Origin: Clostridia bacterium
Lineage (GTDB): Bacteria > Bacillota > Clostridia > Christensenellales > Borkfalkiaceae
Reading direction: 5' to 3'
Assembly: GCA_017399185.1 (NCBI GenBank)
Contig: JAFQEA010000002.1
Coordinates: 173,492-237,491, forward strand
Length of the DNA: 64,000 nucleotides
In this document: positions 34,305-42,483 of the stretch, in pieces
How the letters are laid out: each line of letters starts with the position of its first letter
Position numbering within the stretch: the stretch's first letter is position 1
Made by a program: the position numbers and the translations under genes
The notes under the pieces: model-generated
What the model was told of the DNA's origin: nothing
Databases searched by the model: none
What the model saw: the letters and a program-made list of their open reading frames with translations, nothing else

Positions 34305-35427
34305 TTTCTTCTTCCTCTCTCCGTAGGCACGCCGCAAACAATGGCATTTCCCACATCAACTGTTCGGGCGTTTTCTTCCTCTCGCGGAACACCTTGTCTT
34401 GCCAATCCTTAACGCCGTAAAGCTCTCCGAAAATAGCCGCCATTACATTGACTGCGATACTGTTTCCGCTTTGCTTGTAAAGCTCGGAATCGCACACGTT
34501 TTCCACCGTTTTGTCCATAGTTATACCGTGTCTGCATTTCTTGTAATCTTCATCGGTAAAGCCCATAAGTCGCATTGACTCAAAAGGTGTAAACCGCCTT
34601 ACCATAGCATTGTCGGGGTCTCGGTTATCATATATCTTTGCTCCCGTAGCCGCGTCATTTGAACACAACAGGCACTCGGATATACCCTCAATCGACATTA
34701 TGATATTGTTCTGACGAAACAAGTTCCAATGCAGATCTCCGCAACGGATAATACGGTGGGTATCGTACTCGTCTATATACGGCTCGAATAGTTCCATTTT
34801 TTCAAGATTTTTCGTTTTCGGTATGCCCGATATATCGTCTTGTAAAATGTGCTTTATGCGTATGCCCGAATCGTAACCGTAGGGAAAGTCAAACTCTACG
34901 TTCATTTCTCGTTTTATGGCTATTACAAATACACGCTCTCTGTTCTGCGGTAGGTTAAAATATTTTGCATTGACTACCTTAACGTGTACGGCATAACCGA
35001 GACCGTTCAGGGCGTAGTAGAATTTACGGAAGTTGTGTACGTGCTTATAGGTAAGCACGCCCGGTACGTTCTCCCATACCACCACACTCGGCTTTGACAG
35101 AGTAATGAACTGCAAGTAGTTCCACATAAGGCTCGATCTCGTTCCGCTACCTTCGTCACCGCCTTCGCCTTTGCCCGAAACGGAAAAGCTCTGACAAGGC
35201 GTACCGCCCACAAGCAAATCCAAATCCGAGGGCAAAGCGCGAAAGCCTACTTGCGAGAGGTCTCCAAAGTTCCTCTCTCGCGGTATGTCGTGAATGGCGC
35301 AATACGACTTGATCGCCGCCTCGTCTATTTCGCTAAAGGTCACAAGGTCATACGGAATACCAAGCAAGGTTAAAGCCTTTTCAGGTGCGCCTATTCCACT
35401 ACATACCGTTGCAACTCTTAATTTCAT
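34294..35427 (-). CDS. DNA (cytosine-5)-methyltransferase
   Basis: 377 residues. Motif I is VCSGIGAPEKAL, the catalytic loop GGTPCQSFSVSGKGEGGDEG contains Cys78, and the ENV motif is VVWENVPGVL. The C-terminal QSGNSIAVNVMAAIF is motif X. It methylates C5 of cytosine in a specific DNA site, using SAM. No restriction partner is nearby, so an anti-restriction or regulatory role for the mobile element is likely. The recognition sequence is unknown. Confidence 0.92.
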   Translation of the reverse strand: MKLRVATVCSGIGAPEKALTLLGIPYDLVTFSEIDEAAIKSYCAIHDIPRERNFGDLSQVGFRALPSDLDLLVGGTPCQSFSVSGKGEGGDEGSGTRSSLMWNYLQFITLSKPSVVVWENVPGVLTYKHVHNFRKFYYALNGLGYAVHVKVVNAKYFNLPQNRERVFVIAIKREMNVEFDFPYGYDSGIRIKHILQDDISGIPKTKNLEKMELFEPYIDEYDTHRIIRCGDLHWNLFRQNNIIMSIEGISECLLCSNDAATGAKIYDNRDPDNAMVRRFTPFESMRLMGFTDEDYKKCRHGITMDKTVENVCDSELYKQSGNSIAVNVMAAIFGELYGVKDWQDKVFRERKKTPEQLMWEMPLFAACLRREEEENAS

Positions 35428-35873
35428 TCTGCCTCCATTTCGGGTTTGGGTACAGTCAATTCCTCATCTTCATCGACACACATATACTTGTTATATTCTG
35501 TGGCGTATTTTTGGTAGTGTTCGCCGCCGTTCTCTCTCAAAAACTGCTCGTTGAAAATCCATAACGGATATTCACAATAACCGCTTCTTTTGGTTAGTCC
35601 CGTAGGCGTTGCAATCCCATATTTGAGTAATTGGTCGGTAAAATTGCAGTTGTTGGTATCAATGTAGGCACTATTCTTTAGGCTAATAAACTCGCCAAAA
35701 GATACCGTAAGATTTGAATATTGTCCGATAATTTCATTGTCCTTGTTTACCTCATCAAGCATTACGGCAATACCTGACATCTTTTTGCCCATAAAATCCT
35801 TTACAGAGTAAAGCTGCACTCGCGGTTGTAAGCTCTTTTTTTCTCCAAAGGAATCCGTTATTTCAAAAATCAT
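35424..35873 (-). CDS. DUF4313-like element protein
   Basis: 149 residues. It begins MIFEITDSFGEKKSLQPRVQ and continues with strands and the segment GQYSNLTVSFGEFISLKNSAY, a pattern I associate loosely with DUF4313. It ends PEMEAE, and those codons contain the GGAGG site for the methyltransferase gene whose ATG overlaps this stop. Function unknown. Confidence 0.62.
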   Translation of the reverse strand: MIFEITDSFGEKKSLQPRVQLYSVKDFMGKKMSGIAVMLDEVNKDNEIIGQYSNLTVSFGEFISLKNSAYIDTNNCNFTDQLLKYGIATPTGLTKRSGYCEYPLWIFNEQFLRENGGEHYQKYATEYNKYMCVDEDEELTVPKPEMEAE

Positions 35874-36211
35874 TATGCCGCCCTCCGTCCCGATTTCTCA
35901 TTCTCCCGGTAGAGCTTCATAAGCTGACGGAGATAGTCTTTCGACTGCCTCGGAATCTCGCTTACGGCAAAAACCTCCCACAACCTCTTAATGATAGGCT
36001 CGCCCAAGAACTCAATATAGTCATCGTCAGGCAGCCTCTCGTCCATAAGGTAACGGTACACCTCTTTGTAGAACGTGATCTGTAAAGAGTTCTCATAAAT
36101 CTTCTTGATACCGCCGTTATACTGCTCGGCGCGGAAATAATCGTATTCGTCCTGCACTTGTGCGTAAAACTTAATGCGGATTTCTTCTAATTCTTCTTTT
36201 TTAATTCTCAT
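35873..36211 (-). CDS. Small helical element protein
   Basis: 112 residues, nearly all helical, with a basic C-terminus (LMKLYRENEKSGRRAA). It shares a FYKE-x2-x-YLM/T pattern with the 314-residue protein at 32734-33678. It overlaps the downstream gene by one base. Family not recognised. Confidence 0.62.
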   Translation of the reverse strand: MRIKKEELEEIRIKFYAQVQDEYDYFRAEQYNGGIKKIYENSLQITFYKEVYRYLMDERLPDDDYIEFLGEPIIKRLWEVFAVSEIPRQSKDYLRQLMKLYRENEKSGRRAA

Positions 36212-36214
36212 TCA

Positions 36215-37024
36215 TTACTCCATTTCTGCTATATTTTTGATAAACTCCCGTCTCTTGATTTGTACGGGGGTGGTTTGTTCTTCTACCGTCATTTCGGTAG
36301 TGTCACGAAGTTCGGGAAAGCCCGACATACAACGCTCTGCGTCCTCTCGCGTTTCAAAGGCTTTTGCCTCGGTTACATCGTCCGTAAAGAGTAGGCGTTT
36401 TGAGGAAGATCTGCGATAGTAAATCTTCCGTTCGTCCTCGCTCCCTTTATCTGCAACCGCTACAATAGCGTACCAACGGTCAAGCTGCTCAAAGGTATGC
36501 TCAAACTTACCGTGTAGGTGTAAGGGGTTTAGGTTTCTTTCTTGAAAACCCACATACACACTTTCTCCGTGTTCTGCTCGAAACGTGTCTAACTTCTCAC
36601 GCATTTCTTCCTCGGTATCTACCACAAAGCGCACCGTGTCTCCGTTCTGTTCCTTGTAGGCAACAACAAAGTGATTGTTGGCGTTTGTGAAGTCCTCAAA
36701 GGTTGCGTAGCTTGTCAGTCCGTCCGTGAAAAATCTGCGTAGGTCGTTTGGCAACGCAAACGGTCTGTTCCTCGTATGGCAAAGGTCGGTTGTTCCGTCC
36801 TCGCGTATGTTGTCTGCGATATAACGGAAAATACGGTGTTGCAACTCGCCCATAGTAAAGAACATCTGATTGTCTTTATCTGCAAAGGCTCTCCAATATT
36901 TATGTTGATAGCTCCTTCCGTTCAAATAGTCCTTTTGGTGTGGGTCTGCAACCTGCAACATCAGACAGTATTTTCCGTCATTCAGTAATACGAGCTTACG
37001 GTCAAGTAGTATTTTTTCGTCCAT
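36215..37024 (-). CDS. Element protein of unknown function
   Basis: 269 residues. The N-terminus is beta-rich (DRKLVLLNDGKYCLMLQV), a long central region includes VGFQERNLNPLHLHGKFEH, and the C-terminus is charged and ends IAEME. It has no signal peptide. It is spaced 3 bp from the downstream gene and 7 bp from the upstream gene. I do not recognise it. Confidence 0.63.
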   Translation of the reverse strand: MDEKILLDRKLVLLNDGKYCLMLQVADPHQKDYLNGRSYQHKYWRAFADKDNQMFFTMGELQHRIFRYIADNIREDGTTDLCHTRNRPFALPNDLRRFFTDGLTSYATFEDFTNANNHFVVAYKEQNGDTVRFVVDTEEEMREKLDTFRAEHGESVYVGFQERNLNPLHLHGKFEHTFEQLDRWYAIVAVADKGSEDERKIYYRRSSSKRLLFTDDVTEAKAFETREDAERCMSGFPELRDTTEMTVEEQTTPVQIKRREFIKNIAEME

Positions 37025-37031
37025 AGGCGTC

Positions 37032-37622
37032 TCACATCATAGCGGCTACCACCGAAGAATGTCTCTCCACTTGGGAGAACAGTCCCTCGTGTTCTTCGCC
37101 CGTGTATGCTTTCATTTCTTGCAACACATCGGCAATATTGCCGCCGTAAAAGCCCGAACACGAATCCACAACCTCGCCTTGACTGTTTTCAATGGTAAAA
37201 CCGTAAACGTCTCCTTGCAGATATTGGTCATAGGTTGTTGTTTCGCCCTTTAGCTGCTCGATGATCTCCTTGTGGTCAATTTGGCTCGGCTCTTTGCCAA
37301 AAATCTTACGAATACTGTCTTTTGTGGCATAGATATAACCGACTTGTCCGCTATCCCAACGGTCTCCAAAATCGTCATTGGAAATCGTGATACCCGAATG
37401 GTCATAAAGGTAAATCGGGAGAATAACGAATATGTCCTTATATTCGGAGCTTTCGTAAAAGTCCTGCGGGCTGTCAAAATCGTGTTTGTCTCCGAGGGAA
37501 TACCGTCTGTGCCAACACACCATTTTGCCGAGGTTATCCCACTCTCGCGGGCTTTCCGCGTCCTCATCACGAAAGATGCTCAACTCATATTCGCCGTTAG
37601 ATACTCTCATTGAATCTTCCAT
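37032..37622 (-). CDS. Element protein of unknown function
   Basis: 196 residues from ATG at 37622, chosen for its AAGGAGG site. It contains LSIFRDEDAESPREWDNLG and GDKHDFDSPQDFYES, then ILPIYLYDHSGITISND with GQVGYIYATKDSIRKIFG. Together these suggest an enzyme-like alpha/beta fold. The pattern DNLGKMVCWHRRY...ILPIYLYDHSG is shared by proteins on many gut-Firmicute elements as far as I recall, but without a known function. Confidence 0.65.
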   Translation of the reverse strand: MEDSMRVSNGEYELSIFRDEDAESPREWDNLGKMVCWHRRYSLGDKHDFDSPQDFYESSEYKDIFVILPIYLYDHSGITISNDDFGDRWDSGQVGYIYATKDSIRKIFGKEPSQIDHKEIIEQLKGETTTYDQYLQGDVYGFTIENSQGEVVDSCSGFYGGNIADVLQEMKAYTGEEHEGLFSQVERHSSVVAAMM

Positions 37623-37633
37623 ACCGTTCCTCC

Positions 37634-38038
37634 TTATTCCATATTCATATCTTTTTTGAATTGCTTGGCTTGTTTCATAGCCCAAAATGCCTCGGCAACA
37701 GAAATACTGTCATCATCAAACTCTCTGTCCTTTAGATCTTCCAAAAGCATTTTTGTCTGTTCATCGGAAAGTGAAATCATTTCGCCTTCCTCGTTGTGCG
37801 TGATGAACACACAATTACCCGGTATCACAAAATCAATCTCGTCAAAGAATACCGTTGCGGGTAAATGTTGTTGTATGCCCTCACGATTCATTACGATTTG
37901 TATATCGGGGTGTAACGGGTGGTCTATGTAGGAGATAGCACCACCCACCAACTCCTTTTTCGCCTCGTATGTGTTTTCAAGTAAAGTTTCCTCGGCGGGC
38001 GCACCGATTTTCTTTACTATAACCTTGCATTTTTCCAT
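37634..38038 (-). CDS. DUF3846-like element protein
   Basis: 134 residues. The pattern TYEAKKELVGGAISYIDHP...IQIVMNREG...LPATVFFDEIDFVIPGNCVFI matches DUF3846, a small protein found on phages and conjugative elements. Function unknown. It lies 11 bp upstream of the 196-residue gene and 10 bp downstream of the PrimPol-like gene. Confidence 0.75.
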   Translation of the reverse strand: MEKCKVIVKKIGAPAEETLLENTYEAKKELVGGAISYIDHPLHPDIQIVMNREGIQQHLPATVFFDEIDFVIPGNCVFITHNEEGEMISLSDEQTKMLLEDLKDREFDDDSISVAEAFWAMKQAKQFKKDMNME

Positions 38039-38048
38039 TTCTTCCTCC

Positions 38049-38894
38049 TTACATTTCGATTGCCGATCTGCGTGTGGTCTGTGCCACTCTCAAAGCCTGC
38101 TCAATCGTTCTTTTACCGTAATAACCGCCGCTTTTATCCCACTTTGGTCGATACAGTCCGCTTGTGCGAAAGATACTGTCTATTTGCTCCGCATCTTGAG
38201 TCCAAAACGCAAGTATTCTGACAAGTGCAAAATCGGCAGAGCTTTGAGAATCGTAGTCACTCCAATCTCCACTATATAACCGTTCAAATTTGCCCGATTG
38301 CTTACTTTTTCGGATTGCCTCTATCACGGCATTGTCGGTAGAGGTTGCAACACTTCGGCGTATGTGTTCCTCATAGGGTTTTCCGAGGTATCGGCGGTTT
38401 ATATCTCCGATTGTCTCGGATAAATCCCGTATCTCGTTGCAACCGTCCACCACGTTGCCGGTCATACACACGAAACGAAGCGTATCGTACATTTCAAGTC
38501 CTTTAGTGTCAACTTTTTTTCTCGCGCGGGGCGGGAGCTTTCCTTTACAGAGAAAGTGCAATCCTTTTCCGCTTACAGAGCTTTCACAATAGGTATTGAG
38601 TTCTTCGCATAACGTGGCAAGCTCCTTTTGTATTTCTTCGGGCTTGCTATCAATATCGTCTATGTCTATAAACACAATTCCGCTTGACAGAGCGAAGGTC
38701 AACCCGTCCATTCCTTTACGCTCGGCATAGTCAAGTGCGGTTTCAAAATCTGCCCAAGTATCAGGGTTATTAACCTCTGCGAATTTGTCTGTAATGGGCG
38801 AGAAAATTTGTTTACCCCAATGTCCCTCTTTGCGTACTGCCTTAAAACAAACCCATTGTTTTAAGATTTTTAGCTCACTCGGTATGTTTTCAAG
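38049..38894 (-). CDS. PrimPol-like primase protein with no ordinary start codon
   Basis: About 281 residues. The domain starts NIPSELKILKQWVCFKA and contains the hhhDhD motif VFIDIDD and the sxH motif SGKGLHF of archaeo-eukaryotic primase-type proteins. The frame is open back to a TAG at 38943-38945, yet no ATG, GTG or TTG is in frame before Met at 38711, which lies well inside the domain. The stop region of the upstream gene (GCTTGAAAAC) would supply a TTG start if one base were added. So this is either a frameshift, a non-canonical start, or ribosomal slippage from the upstream gene. Confidence 0.72.
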   Translation of the reverse strand, partial: LENIPSELKILKQWVCFKAVRKEGHWGKQIFSPITDKFAEVNNPDTWADFETALDYAERKGMDGLTFALSSGIVFIDIDDIDSKPEEIQKELATLCEELNTYCESSVSGKGLHFLCKGKLPPRARKKVDTKGLEMYDTLRFVCMTGNVVDGCNEIRDLSETIGDINRRYLGKPYEEHIRRSVATSTDNAVIEAIRKSKQSGKFERLYSGDWSDYDSQSSADFALVRILAFWTQDAEQIDSIFRTSGLYRPKWDKSGGYYGKRTIEQALRVAQTTRRSAIEM

Positions 38895-39867
38895 CGACTT
38901 CCATTTCGGATTTCTTTGACTTGTCGGGACGAAACGGCTCTCCTACAATTTCTTCTTCGGGGGCAGACGCGGTTTCCCGCGCCTGCTGTGCCTTGTAGAA
39001 AGCAGTAGAAATTCTGTCCATAACGAGCTTTGTGCCTGCACACACAATGCCGAGATTGTTACGGAACGCCTCTCGTTTTTCCTCGTCCATTTCCGCAACC
39101 GAAGAAAAGTCATAGGGCTTGGTGTCACTACCGAAGTGCGCCGCAAGAATACAACCTCTGCTCAACGATTCAAGCCTTTCAGCTTCTGTACCCGTCAGTC
39201 CTGAAAAGTTTTCGTTCTTGTAACTATCACAAATGGCTTTACTCGCTGCCGTTACCGCCGCAAGCGCGGTGGTCTGATTGTTCATACGTTTACGGAGCTT
39301 TATGAGTTTTTTATCCTTGTCGATTGCGTAGTATTCCTTTTCGCCAAACTCGCTTTCATCTGCGAATTTGCACTTATAACGCTTGACGGAAAGAGCGCGA
39401 TATACACCGTCAAGTAAGGTCTTTTTCTGCTCATCGGTAATATCCTTCGTAATGGCAAAGGGCTTGTACTCATCTCCCTCGGTCTGTGAAATGTCAAAGA
39501 CATACATCGGGTGGAACTCACTTGCTCTCTTGGCTTTCGCCTCGCCCTCGCCACTCTCGTCCGCTTCGTTCTCTTTAGGGGCAACAGTACGGGTCGGAGC
39601 CATTACCTCCATATTCTGTCCGTCCTTTACAATGTGTCTGCCGTACCGCGTCCACTCGTTCATACTCTTTGCCACCGTCATATCGGGGTTTTGCGTAAGC
39701 ATAAACAGTACGTTGTTGAGTGAGTATTTACCGTTCTGCCCGAACTTGACAAGCAAATCTTTGTACTGTCCGTTTTCAAGCATTGAGTGGTAAAGCGCAC
39801 TCGTCTGTGCCGTAATCTCGTCACGGCGATCTTCGGTGTAGTTTTCTACGGTCTTTTTATTTTCCAT
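38890..39867 (-). CDS. ArdC-like antirestriction / ssDNA-binding protein
   Basis: 325 residues. The N-terminal ArdC-like domain has YSLNNVLFMLTQNPDMTVAKSMNEW and RYGRHIVKDGQNMEV, then FDISQTEG. I do not see an HEXXH metallopeptidase motif, so the protease half of classical ArdC is missing or diverged. These proteins bind ssDNA and are thought to protect incoming DNA. Its 3' end overlaps the reading frame of the PrimPol-like gene in another phase. Confidence 0.8.
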   Translation of the reverse strand: MENKKTVENYTEDRRDEITAQTSALYHSMLENGQYKDLLVKFGQNGKYSLNNVLFMLTQNPDMTVAKSMNEWTRYGRHIVKDGQNMEVMAPTRTVAPKENEADESGEGEAKAKRASEFHPMYVFDISQTEGDEYKPFAITKDITDEQKKTLLDGVYRALSVKRYKCKFADESEFGEKEYYAIDKDKKLIKLRKRMNNQTTALAAVTAASKAICDSYKNENFSGLTGTEAERLESLSRGCILAAHFGSDTKPYDFSSVAEMDEEKREAFRNNLGIVCAGTKLVMDRISTAFYKAQQARETASAPEEEIVGEPFRPDKSKKSEMEVA

Positions 39868-39890
39868 TTAATTCTCCTTATTTGAAATTT

Positions 39891-42482
39891 TTACTGAAAC
39901 ATCTGCTCGACAAAATCACTTGTCACGATATTGATGTTTGTTCTGCTTTGCGGGGACGATATAAAGAACGCCGTTCCTCGCTTATTGTGAATGATATAGC
40001 CTTGCTCGGCTTCGTTGATCTGTCCCGCGTGGGCGTAGAGGTCGCAAAGGTCACTCATATCGTTTGGCGAAAGGCTGAAAATCATTGAGTATTGACATAC
40101 ATCAATAAGTGCTTGGCTCTTTCGTGCGATTTCAGGTGTGCCTGCAACATCTTTTACGGATTGTGTTATGGTTATCAGCATACCCTCGTATTTTCGGATA
40201 CGTTTTGCAAGGCTCGCCATAAAGTCAAGTGCTACGGGGTACTTTTCGTCAATGAATAAGTGCGCCTCGTCAACCGCCACAACGAGCTTTCTTGAAGTCC
40301 CGTGTTTTTGGTTGTAGTCCTTGTTCTTTACAACCTCGTTTTCAAGCCATTTTACGATCAGCAGCATTTGGGCGTTTGCCACTACGTTGTTCTTGTTGGA
40401 TAAGAGCTTTTGGAAGTCGAACACAACAAAGTTTTCTTTTGGCTTAAAGCTCGTTGCACCGTTCCAAAGGTTAGAGTATCGTCCACCCGTTCGGAACTTG
40501 GCAACGTAGTTCGTCAAGACTTTCAGGCAGCCTCGGTTATAATCGTCCTTTTCTGCCTCCATTCGTCTGTCAATGAGATTTCCGAGATCGTCAAATGTCG
40601 GATAATCTTCTGCCATAAGTCCTTTCAGCTTTGAAAACGCCGTTATGCCTTTTTCCTCATACAGTTCTTGGGTCAGCTTATTCAGTAGTTCAAGCGAATC
40701 CGAGTTGATACCCGGCAAAACCACTCTGTAAAATTCCTCAAGGAACTGTAAGTGTGCGAAGTAGTCGTTGCTCGTTCCGTCATAGTTCTCATCGTCCTCG
40801 GTCTGTATGATATGGTAGGGATTGAGCTTGCCGAATTTTCCGCTTGATACATCAAGCACCTTGCCGCCGAAACTGTGGCAGAGCTTTTTGTACTCACTTT
40901 CGGGATCGAGAATAAAAACTCTCGTATTGCAACTTGCAAGGTTGGCAATCAGGCTTTTGCAAGCGTAGCTCTTGCCACTTCCGGGCTTGCCGAGAACAAT
41001 CATATTAGACGATAAGTGCGCGTCATCACGTTTGGTAAAGTCCACGAATACGGGGAGCTTATTTTCTCCGATGAGTAAGCCCTTATCATCAACAATGGCG
41101 TTACTGATAAACGGGAATACCGCCGCTATACTGCTTGTCTGAATACCTCTTGAAAGGTTGACTTTATCGGTCATACATACTTGGCTTGACAAATATGCGT
41201 CCTTTTGTCTGCCGATCATTTCGTTAAAGCCAAAGCCCATTTCACGAAGTCTGCGGCGCACTTGCTTTTTGACGGTGTTTTTACCTTTCTCGTCATACGC
41301 CGTAACGATAGCCGTTACATCAAACAGAATGTCATTCTCGTTCTGCAAGCTCACAAGAAGTTCTTGTAAGCTCTGCAAGTGTGTGTCCTTTTCGATATTG
41401 TCACTCGCTCGGTTTCGCATATTCTGTGTCTGTATTTCAAGAATTGCATTGTCAATTCTGCGTATTGCTTTGAACTTCTCAACGGGTTTGAGCTTCATCA
41501 CAACCTTTGTATTGGGTAGGTCGAATAACCCCTCGCCCCAACCGTTGCATACTCGTAACGGATAGTTATTGATAACAAAATGGGTCAAGGTCTTTCCGTC
41601 TTGCAGGGTTGAAGTAAACCCGAAACGGAGTTCCTTTGGGGTAAAGAAATGTCGGTACTCTTTGACGGTTGAGAAGATACGCTCGTCAAAGTTGGAATCA
41701 AGCGTATAACGGATAACCGCTGCCGTTTCCTTTTCGTTAAGTGTCCGCGCCTCAATACCCGAACTCTGCAACGATAACACCACTCTGTGTAAGAGGGATT
41801 GGAGTTCTCGTTCGCTACTGTTGTAAAAGACGAGGTAATAACGGCTATATAGGATAAGCTCGTTACTGTTCAAATCGTCAATGGTTGTCATTCGGTCTTG
41901 GATTATATCCACCCTCGCCTCGTATTCCGCTTGCGTCAACTCGCCCTTTTCCATACTTTCGCTAACGGTCACGATACGAGCCATTTCATCGGAAATGAAA
42001 TTATCAAGTATGAGTGGTCTTTCCACTTTGATAATGTCAACCTCTTGTCCCGCTGCCACCGAATTGAGAACTCTCGCAAAGCCGCCCTCGATCATTTCGT
42101 TTTGGTTGAACTCGTCAAGCATACGGAAGTCCACGGGGTGAACTTCCACAATGCCTGCGAGACGGAAATCTTTAAGGGAAACGATACTGTCCGATACGAT
42201 AGTTCCGTAGGGTATTACGCCCTCAACATCGTTTGGTATATCCTCGTTTCGCCCCGCTTTCTTGTAGGTCTTTCGGCTCACGATATGCTTGAAAAAGTAA
42301 GCAATTACAAGGTAAAGCCTATCTCCGTTGATTGTGATATAAAGCGGTACAAAGAATGTCAAAATACCGCCTGCTATCAGAGCCTTAAATGCGAGGTTGC
42401 TCGATAAAGCTATGGCAATAAGAACGAGACCGACAAAGCCGATGATTACATCGGGAATCGTTACGCTTTTGTAAAAGGTCAT
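39891..42482 (-). CDS. virB4: VirB4-type conjugation ATPase with N-terminal PrgI-like membrane segment
   Basis: 863 residues from ATG at 42482, 1 bp beyond the upstream stop; a longer frame to 42602 overlaps that gene by 119 bp and is unlikely. Two helices at about 10-60 look like a fused PrgI segment. The ATPase domain follows with Walker A VLGKPGSGKS (about 499) and Walker B VVAVDEAHLFID (about 740). It energises assembly of the type IV secretion channel from the cytoplasmic side. It groups with the VirB6-like and VirB2-like genes directly upstream. Confidence 0.9.
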   Translation of the reverse strand: MTFYKSVTIPDVIIGFVGLVLIAIALSSNLAFKALIAGGILTFFVPLYITINGDRLYLVIAYFFKHIVSRKTYKKAGRNEDIPNDVEGVIPYGTIVSDSIVSLKDFRLAGIVEVHPVDFRMLDEFNQNEMIEGGFARVLNSVAAGQEVDIIKVERPLILDNFISDEMARIVTVSESMEKGELTQAEYEARVDIIQDRMTTIDDLNSNELILYSRYYLVFYNSSERELQSLLHRVVLSLQSSGIEARTLNEKETAAVIRYTLDSNFDERIFSTVKEYRHFFTPKELRFGFTSTLQDGKTLTHFVINNYPLRVCNGWGEGLFDLPNTKVVMKLKPVEKFKAIRRIDNAILEIQTQNMRNRASDNIEKDTHLQSLQELLVSLQNENDILFDVTAIVTAYDEKGKNTVKKQVRRRLREMGFGFNEMIGRQKDAYLSSQVCMTDKVNLSRGIQTSSIAAVFPFISNAIVDDKGLLIGENKLPVFVDFTKRDDAHLSSNMIVLGKPGSGKSYACKSLIANLASCNTRVFILDPESEYKKLCHSFGGKVLDVSSGKFGKLNPYHIIQTEDDENYDGTSNDYFAHLQFLEEFYRVVLPGINSDSLELLNKLTQELYEEKGITAFSKLKGLMAEDYPTFDDLGNLIDRRMEAEKDDYNRGCLKVLTNYVAKFRTGGRYSNLWNGATSFKPKENFVVFDFQKLLSNKNNVVANAQMLLIVKWLENEVVKNKDYNQKHGTSRKLVVAVDEAHLFIDEKYPVALDFMASLAKRIRKYEGMLITITQSVKDVAGTPEIARKSQALIDVCQYSMIFSLSPNDMSDLCDLYAHAGQINEAEQGYIIHNKRGTAFFISSPQSRTNINIVTSDFVEQMFQ

Positions 42483-42483
42483 T

